Assembly: GCA_977017575.1 (NCBI GenBank)
Contig: CDRNVI010000092.1
Location: forward strand, 37,643-101,642
Source: Paramoeba atlantica
Taxonomy: Eukaryota; Discosea
Reading direction: 5' to 3'
DNA length: 64,000 nt
Shown here: one piece after another, positions 58,252 through 64,000 of the stretch
Numbering within the stretch: the first letter of the stretch is position 1
Layout: every line of letters begins with the position of its first letter
Program-made: the position numbers and the translations under genes
The notes under the pieces: model-generated
Told to the model about the DNA's origin: nothing
Seen by the model: the letters and a program-made list of their open reading frames with translations, nothing else
Databases searched by the model: none

Positions 58252-61200
58252 ATGGTTGTTTTAACTCGATCTAAGGCGAAGCAGGTCTCGAACTTCGAGC
58301 GCGAGGTGAAAGCACACACACTCGGCTGCTGGGACCAATTCGACGCAAACAAGGACCTTGTTGAAGGCAAGAGTACGTACCATGTAGACTTATACACTAC
58401 ACCCCTCCCACCTAATCCTTCAGCTGAATCTTTACGGCGAGCGGACGAGATTGCACTCAGCATTACGAACTCTGTGGAAGGTGAGACCCCAGATACAGGG
58501 CAACAGCAGACAAGCACGGAAGAGGAACTTTTCTCCAGCGTCCGTCCAACTGAGGACTTCGAATTCCAGTTTGCGGGAGCAGAATCTTCTTCACTCAGCC
58601 TATCAAAAACCACAAATAAGGCTGTGAAGGAGAGGTGCGAACGACATATCCGGAGGTCATATGACAACGAATATAATTACGAAAAAGATAAATTGCTCTT
58701 CCCCGATCTCACTCCTGAAGACCTTACTGTGTCTGTGAATGGATGCGGAAAAGGACGGAAAAAGAAGAAGCGACCCAAGAGCATCTCACTTTCCCAATTG
58801 TGTGCTGAGTCCGGGGCCGACAGCGACGACCGTGACACCGCACAATCAAGTTCCAACTCCCCTAGGCCATACACTCCTGAGGCTGAAAGTGACAGCAATC
58901 TGTCTGCGGCATCATCTCCGAAAAAACCGGACATAAAGCCCCATGCGGACACTTCAGTAAGTCTCAAGCGACACCGACGCCCATTAACCTCCCGAAACGC
59001 CGAGTCATCTAAAAGCACGCCCGCCCCCATTATTAGCACACCAAGTCGGCCCAGGAAATGCCCCTTGGATTCATGTACCTGGGAAACAGGGCCGCACGGC
59101 GATCAATGGCAAGCCTTTTACAACCACGTGGCTAACAGACATGGGGAAGAAGTGGCGGAATCATGGTGGACAGAGGAGGGAAGATTCCTATGCCCGGGTT
59201 GCAAAAAGCACTACTCCATGCGCAAGCAAGCAACACACAAGATGCACTGCAGGTTTCGCACGCCGTCACCCAAACCTTCGCATGGTTCCTCCGCTGGCTC
59301 CAAAGATTACCCCGTCCCGCCCCCAAATTCCGTTACTGAGCACCACCCTGAGCAGCAGCTTAGCGAGAACACTATGCAAGGCGCCCCAACAGTGGAAGAT
59401 CTGCCGTCCCTATCATCAGTATGCGCCTTGTCCGTCAATACCTGCAAAAATATCCCAAACAGCTGTAAGCCTGAATGGGCGAAAACACTTACCGAATGCA
59501 TGGCGGCGGCCGTACGTGACAACACCATCGAGGCTTGGACCCTGCTGGCTATGTTACCTAAATGTGTAATTCCAGCACCACGACGCGGCGGGGACAAGGG
59601 TAAAGCCTCATACGCCTCCCACGTCCGCAAATGCCTTTCCAGATGGAAGAACAAGGAATTTCTACCACTTTGGAACGAGGCCTTGTCAAGCCTGAAGCGT
59701 AAGCGGAAAAGTTCTCCACAGGCTCAGAGCATTGAAGAGGAGGATCAGAAAGCTGCGCTCCGAGCAGTACGCCTCGTGCGAGATGGTGAACTTTCCCGCG
59801 CAATGACTGCGTTGACATCCGAACCACTTGCCCCAAACGATGACACGACTTATCAAAAGCTCCAGGCGAAACACCCGTCTCGACTTCTGGGTCCAAGTCC
59901 GATTACCACGCCTTCTTTGGATATTTAACCGATCGCCGCAACCGAAGAGGACATCATTACGGCGCTTTCCAGCTTTCACCGAGGTTCCTCAGGGGGAGCT
60001 CTCGGACTTCGGCCTGAGCACCTACAAGTAGCAGTGCAATTCCATCACGACGCCAGGACAGATCCGCTCGGTACGCTCACGAAACTTATTAGTCATATGC
60101 TAGCGGGCAAAGTACCACTTGAAGTCCAACACTGCTTCGCCGGCGGACGCTTATGTGCTTTACACAAGGGTCAGGGTGATGTCCGCCCCATTGCCGCAGG
60201 GGAAACCTTCCGCCGACTAGCGAGCAAGATAGGATGTCTGTCTGCAAAGGCTAAATCCAGAACGCTCTTCAAAGATCAACAATATGGAGTGGCGACGCCC
60301 GCAGGAGCCGAACGTGTTATCCACATTTGCAGGCGCCTGGTTGCGCACCACATCAATAACGAGGATTTTGTGCTATGCAAGGTTGACCTTCGCAACGCTT
60401 TCAATCACATTTCAAGAAATAGCTTTATGGCCTTGACACGGCATCATTTCCCTGAGTTGAGCCCGTTCGTGGAATGGTGCTACAGTTCGGACAGTAACCT
60501 GACATTCGGCGCACGTGTAGTTCAATCCTCTGAAGGCGTACAACAAGGAGACCCGCTCGGACCCCTTTTGTTCTCGCTCGTCATGAGAGAAATGGCCGCA
60601 GAAATTAAGGCCGGAGCTCCTGATCTTCATCTCAATCTCTGGTACCTTGATGATGGCGTCCTTGCAGGCCAGGCTTCTGATGTACGTCACGCACTAGATA
60701 TCATCGAAATTGGAGGGCCAAAGTGGGGTCTGAACCTCAATCCGTCCAAGTGCGAAATAATCACACACCCTTCCTCATCTCATCAAACTACCCACTTTCC
60801 TGACATTCCCGGGCTCAACATCAACATGGAAGGTAATCTGAGCATCTTGGGAAGCCCCATCGGATCTACGACGTACAGCCGTCAGTTCCTCCTCGACAGC
60901 GCGATTTCCCAGGCGGAGGAATCCCTTGAAGCGATCGAGAAACTGGAGGACCCTCAGGTCGCTTTCTCTCTCATCCGACAGTGCACAGGGTTTTGCCAGA
61001 TGGTTTACTCCCTTCGCACGACGCCGACGGACGAACTACTGGACTTATGTCGCAGACTCGACAACGCCGTTCAGCGTACGGTTGAAACGTTTTGTCGCCC
61101 ACTGAGTGACATGGCTCGACGACAAGCACAAAGAAATAAACAGTTCGGCGGTCTCGGCCTTCGCTCAGCGGAAATGCATGCCACCTCAGCGTACGTAGCT

Positions 61201-62268
61201 TCAGTAGCTTTCGATTCCGACAAGGATCGATGGGATGCAAATGAGGCTGAGGGCTTTTCTTACGCCGTGGAGGACATTAACCGGCGTGTAGGGGGGTGTA
61301 TGGTGGACAAATCTACCGGGAAAATCCACAAGGACTCCGTCATAAAGAGATGCCCCTTCTCGCCCTCCCCCGATATTGACCTTTCTCAAGATTTGGCGAT
61401 TCCTCGACAACGCGATCTCAGTCATGCGATTTCAGCGAGAGACTTTGAGGAAGATTACGCAAGAGCGGATCCCCGCACTCGGGCTAGGTGGCTCTCACAA
61501 ACGGGCGACGGGGCATCCAACTGGGCCTTCACGGTTCCCTCAACTCTCTGCGGTCATGCCTACACCCCTACTGAATTTCGGACTCTGATTCGTTGGTGGC
61601 TCGGGGAGAGTATATACCCTCAAGGTCACAACTGCCCGATTCCGAATTGTCGCCTCCCACTCGGCCCTGGGGGGGACCATGCGCTAGCCTGCAAGTGCGG
61701 CCACGGAATCATTACAAGGCACAACGCCCTAGCGGAACAGTTCTCCGCTGAATGCAGCAAGGCCGGGTTGAGCCCACAGAGAGAAGTCTCTCTGGGAAAC
61801 AGGGGTCCGGGCGGCGCCCTCACGCGACCCGCAGATGTCTATGTCCGGAACGGTGGTCTCGGTCAGGCCCTCGTCCTTGATTTCGCTGTCACACATGTTC
61901 AGCAACAAAAGTATACGGACCTGGTCCGTGATGCTAACATGGTGGCAGCCGGGTCATTCGCCGAGAGGTACGCCGTCGAACACAAGCGGAAGCAACGGGA
62001 GGAAGCTGAAGAAGCGAAGACCAAGTTCACAGCTATGGCTGTCGAAACATACGGATGCTGGAGTCCGGCCGCTATGTCGGTCTTGCGGGAAGTCTCGAAA
62101 GGCCAAGCTGCGACCTCAGGTGGAATACTTTCGCAAGAAGGGGCGTTACAGCAAATACTAACAAGTATGAACGTCACCCTCATGCGCTCCCAGGCGCGTA
62201 TGCTCGTTCTTCGCCTCCCCTCGGCGAACACAGGCCCTGCACTTGTGGGGTATGGCAAAGAAGAGTAA
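58252..62268 (+). pseudogene. LINE A-7 polyprotein, full length with one in-frame stop
   Basis: ATG 58252 (MVVLTRSKAKQ) fits the conserved 5' end. The frame is 1,338 codons with a single TAA at 59926-59928 (codon 559), where LINE A-5 has Glu (DVEPLKVTEDE). Order: fingers CPLDSC...HVANRH (about 270-298) and CPGCKKHY (about 316), RT from GSSGGALGLRPEHLQ (about 577) through CKVDLRNAFNHISR, GVQQGDPLGPLLFSL and LWYLDDGVL (about 797), RTRARWLSQTGDGASNWAF, zinc motif CPIPNC...HALACKCGHG (about 1128) and RLE core LTRPADVYVR...LVLDFAVTHVQQ (about 1191-1216). The stop lies between the finger and RT regions. A young copy that is otherwise complete. Confidence 0.88.
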
Positions 62269-62284
62269 GGAAAACTTCTGGCCT

Positions 62285-62517
62285 GGATGTTGGTCGAGTC
62301 GACAGAGTCTATGCTCACGCCTAGCCCGCGAGGGCTAGGTACCCCAAGTGAGGTAGTACACGGGAAGTGAATCTCCTCCCCGTCGACCAGCATCCTGTTT
62401 CGCGACCGTGTCGCTGTCGACACAGGCCCGCGCCTGCGCCCTCCCATATAGCAAGGGAAGGGTTCACAAGTCAGGCCGTGGAGAGGTCGAAAGACCAGGT
62501 CCGGAACGCGCGAATGG
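62285..62517 (+). ncRNA. LINE A 3' UTR structured RNA, copy 11
   Basis: A 233-nt module only 16 bases after the LINE A-7 stop. The terminal stem GGATGTTGGTCGA/TCGACCAGCATCC is paired over 13 bases; here GTCGACC replaces GTCGGCC, turning a G-U pair into A-U. The tail has GATCGAATTGCTAGTTTTGGGC and ends in an A-run to 62655. Confidence 0.82.
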
Positions 62518-62660
62518 ATTGGGCGTGGATTGCTTGTTTTTATTATTATTGTTATTATTGTTATTATACTTACGGGAGATCGAATTGCTAGTTTTGGGCT
62601 CCAAAATATGAAATTGCTAATTTTATTGCTTAAAAAGAAAAAAAAAAAAAAAAAATCTTT
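62518..62660 (+). other. LINE A-7 AT-rich tail and poly(A)
   Basis: A noncoding tail with a TTATTATTGTTATTATTG stretch and an A-run (62638-62655). Five bases later the leader of LINE A-8 begins. Confidence 0.65.
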
Positions 62661-62692
62661 AACGATAAAGATACAGTTTCTGTACCTTGTTG
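62661..62692 (+). promoter_or_regulatory. Spliced-leader-like 5' end of LINE A-8 (32 nt)
   Basis: The third identical 32-base leader, directly downstream of the LINE A-7 A-run, followed by a 30-base 5' UTR and ATG 62723. Confidence 0.8.
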
Positions 62693-62722
62693 TTTTCTTT
62701 CCCTATTTCTTTTATCCGGAAA

Positions 62723-63550
62723 ATGAGGGAGGCTGATTCATGCGGCTCGACGACGATACGAGAAGATGACCTTTTTGCCCAAGAGGAGAAAACACACACG
62801 CCAGGCTCCTGGGACCAGTTTGAGGGTAATCAGCATCTTATCGCTGCAACTAGTACATACGATGAATCCCTCTACACGACGCCCATACCAGAAAATATTA
62901 CACCGGCCTGGTAAGACAAAATGGAAACGGCACTACAATCTTTGCACCGAGAGAAGCAGACACCTGACACGGGGATGATTTTATCGGCAGACGAAGAGAG
63001 AAATCATTCCAGCGTATCAAGAGACTGTGCCCCCAATACGTCTGGCAAAGGTCAAGAAGTAACAAGCCAAACCCCAGAGCGGTACGAACCACATTCCATG
63101 GCCACAGCGAGGCTTCTCCCACGAAAAAGCCCTCTTTCTAGCCAAAAGTCGACGCCCAAAATTTTCGAGAGAGGGGTTAGTAAAGATTCCAAGACTCGCC
63201 AACCAGCTAGACGAGACAAAATGAGACGTCGCACCTGTCCAGTCGAAGTGTGCAACTGGAGCACCGCATCACACGGAGGGGAGTGGCAGGCCTACTACCA
63301 TCACGTCGCAAGCCAACATAGCGATACTGTGCCTTCGGAATGGTGGGAAAAAGAAGGACGTTTCTTATGCCCCTCATGCGGCAAGCACTATGATCACAAT
63401 AAAAAAGCTTCCCATGAGGAAAAATGTCAAGACTCCTTGGGCTCTTACACCTCGTCGCTAACCTGTGAGCCAGAAACCGAAGAGGCTTCCATTTCCCAAA
63501 TTTACAAGGATTCGCTCCCGTCTCTTGATTGTGTCTGCTCTTACGCCATC
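62723..63550 (+). pseudogene. LINE A-8 N-terminal region with one in-frame stop
   Basis: ATG 62723 (MREADSCGSTT), then EKTHTPGSWDQFEGNQHLIAATSTYDESLYTTPIPENI, as in LINE A-4. A TAA at 62912-62914 interrupts the frame (ITPAW-stop-DKMET), which then continues open through the fingers CPVEVC...HVASQH and CPSCGKHY to VCSYAIR at about 63550, where a minisatellite replaces the expected sequence. The RT would lie beyond the window. Confidence 0.8.
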
Positions 63551-64000
63551 AGAGGAAGAAAGAGGAAGAAAGAGGAAGAAAGAGGAAGAAAGAGGAAGAA
63601 AGAGGAAGAAAGAGGAAGAAAGAGGAAGAAAGAGGAAGAAAGAGGAAGAAAGAGGAAGAAAGAGGAAGAAAGAGGAAGAAAGAGGAAGAAAGAGGAAGAA
63701 AGAGGAAGAAAGAGGAAGAAAGAGGAAGAAAGAGGAAGAAAGAGGAAGAAAGAGGAAGAAAGAGGAAGAAAGAGGAAGAAAGAGGAAGAAAGAGGAAGAA
63801 AGAGGAAGAAAGAGGAAGAAAGAGGAAGAAAGAGGAAGAAAGAGGAAGAAAGAGGAAGAAAGAGGAAGAAAGAGGAAGAAAGAGGAAGAAAGAGGAAGAA
63901 AGAGGAAGAAAGAGGAAAGAAAGAGGAGAAAGAGGAAGAAAGAGGAAGAAAGAGGAAGAAAGAGGAAGAAAGAGGAAGAAAGAGGAAGAAAGAGGAGAAA
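63551..64000 (+). repeat. 10-bp purine minisatellite (AGAGGAAGAA)n
   Basis: About 45 head-to-tail copies of AGAGGAAGAA, nearly perfect, with small irregularities near 63911-63930 and at the window end. It begins at the point in LINE A-8 where GRKRKKEEE could be coding; 30 bases encode 10 residues, so the frame stays open. All-purine on one strand. It continues past the window or marks an assembly limit. Confidence 0.9.

Noticed and set aside
63551-64000. CRISPR-like array
   Set aside because: The unit is 10 bp with no spacers; it is a simple minisatellite.
1-64000. Host genes, rRNA or conserved cellular enzymes
   Set aside because: Every long frame with recognisable motifs is RT, endonuclease, recombinase or gag-like; none matched a cellular gene that I know.

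Overview
The window is a eukaryotic, retrotransposon-only region. I see no host protein gene, rRNA gene or CRISPR. The best clue to the organism is a 32-base leader, beginning AACGATAAAG and containing CAGTTTCTGTAC, at the 5' ends of unrelated retroelements (16901, 58184, 62661, 34908 minus; 5'-shortened at 16750, 43270 minus, 30234 minus). From memory, the spliced leader (mini-exon) of kinetoplastids and diplonemids carries the same core and ends in TTG. I therefore infer a spliced-leader trans-splicing euglenozoan (diplonemid- or bodonid-like) whose elements are copied from trans-spliced, polyadenylated mRNAs. Long intronless frames, CRE/R2-like LINEs with a restriction-like endonuclease (RLE), and gag-YR-RT/RNase H elements resembling kinetoplastid VIPER fit this.

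Four element classes are present. (1) LINE A: one ORF of about 1,300 residues with N-terminal Cys/His fingers, a YLDD reverse transcriptase (RT) and a C-terminal zinc motif plus RLE; a constant 233-nt structured RNA follows the stop codon. (2) LINE B: one ORF of about 1,120-1,480 residues with RT, CCHC motif and RLE, in two subfamilies: B1 (YIDD/FIDD, RLE followed by HELAPS) and B2 (YQDD, VHTCCSS). (3) VIPER/DIRS-like tyrosine-recombinase retrotransposons, treated here as fossils. (4) A 406-bp tRNA-like SINE with an 11-bp target duplication.

Layout. 1-21371: plus-strand LINE A copies stacked head to tail after each other's poly(A) runs (A-1, a 3'-end-only copy, A-3, a VIPER fragment, a B2 5' fragment, A-4). 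A-1 is split at 1868/11583 by a minus-strand tandem array of nearly identical VIPER-like units. 21372-38984: minus-strand block with B2-c (interrupted by a 0.8-kb tandem repeat), a hairpin-rich noncoding stretch, an intact B1-a, a whole-looking VIPER-like element, and fragments. 38985-55699: a nested complex in which LINE A-5 was hit by B2-d (12-bp duplication) and B2-a (8-bp duplication), B2-a was hit by B1-b, and B1-b was hit by the SINE; the target-site arithmetic restores each interrupted frame exactly. 55702-64000: plus-strand block with a B2 3' end, an RNase H-like remnant, LINE A 3' ends, a nearly intact LINE A-7, and A-8, which runs into a 10-bp minisatellite at the window end.

Elements named A-x and B-x are my own labels. 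Clade names, fold details and species placement are inference from reading; no alignment, HMM or covariance search was run.
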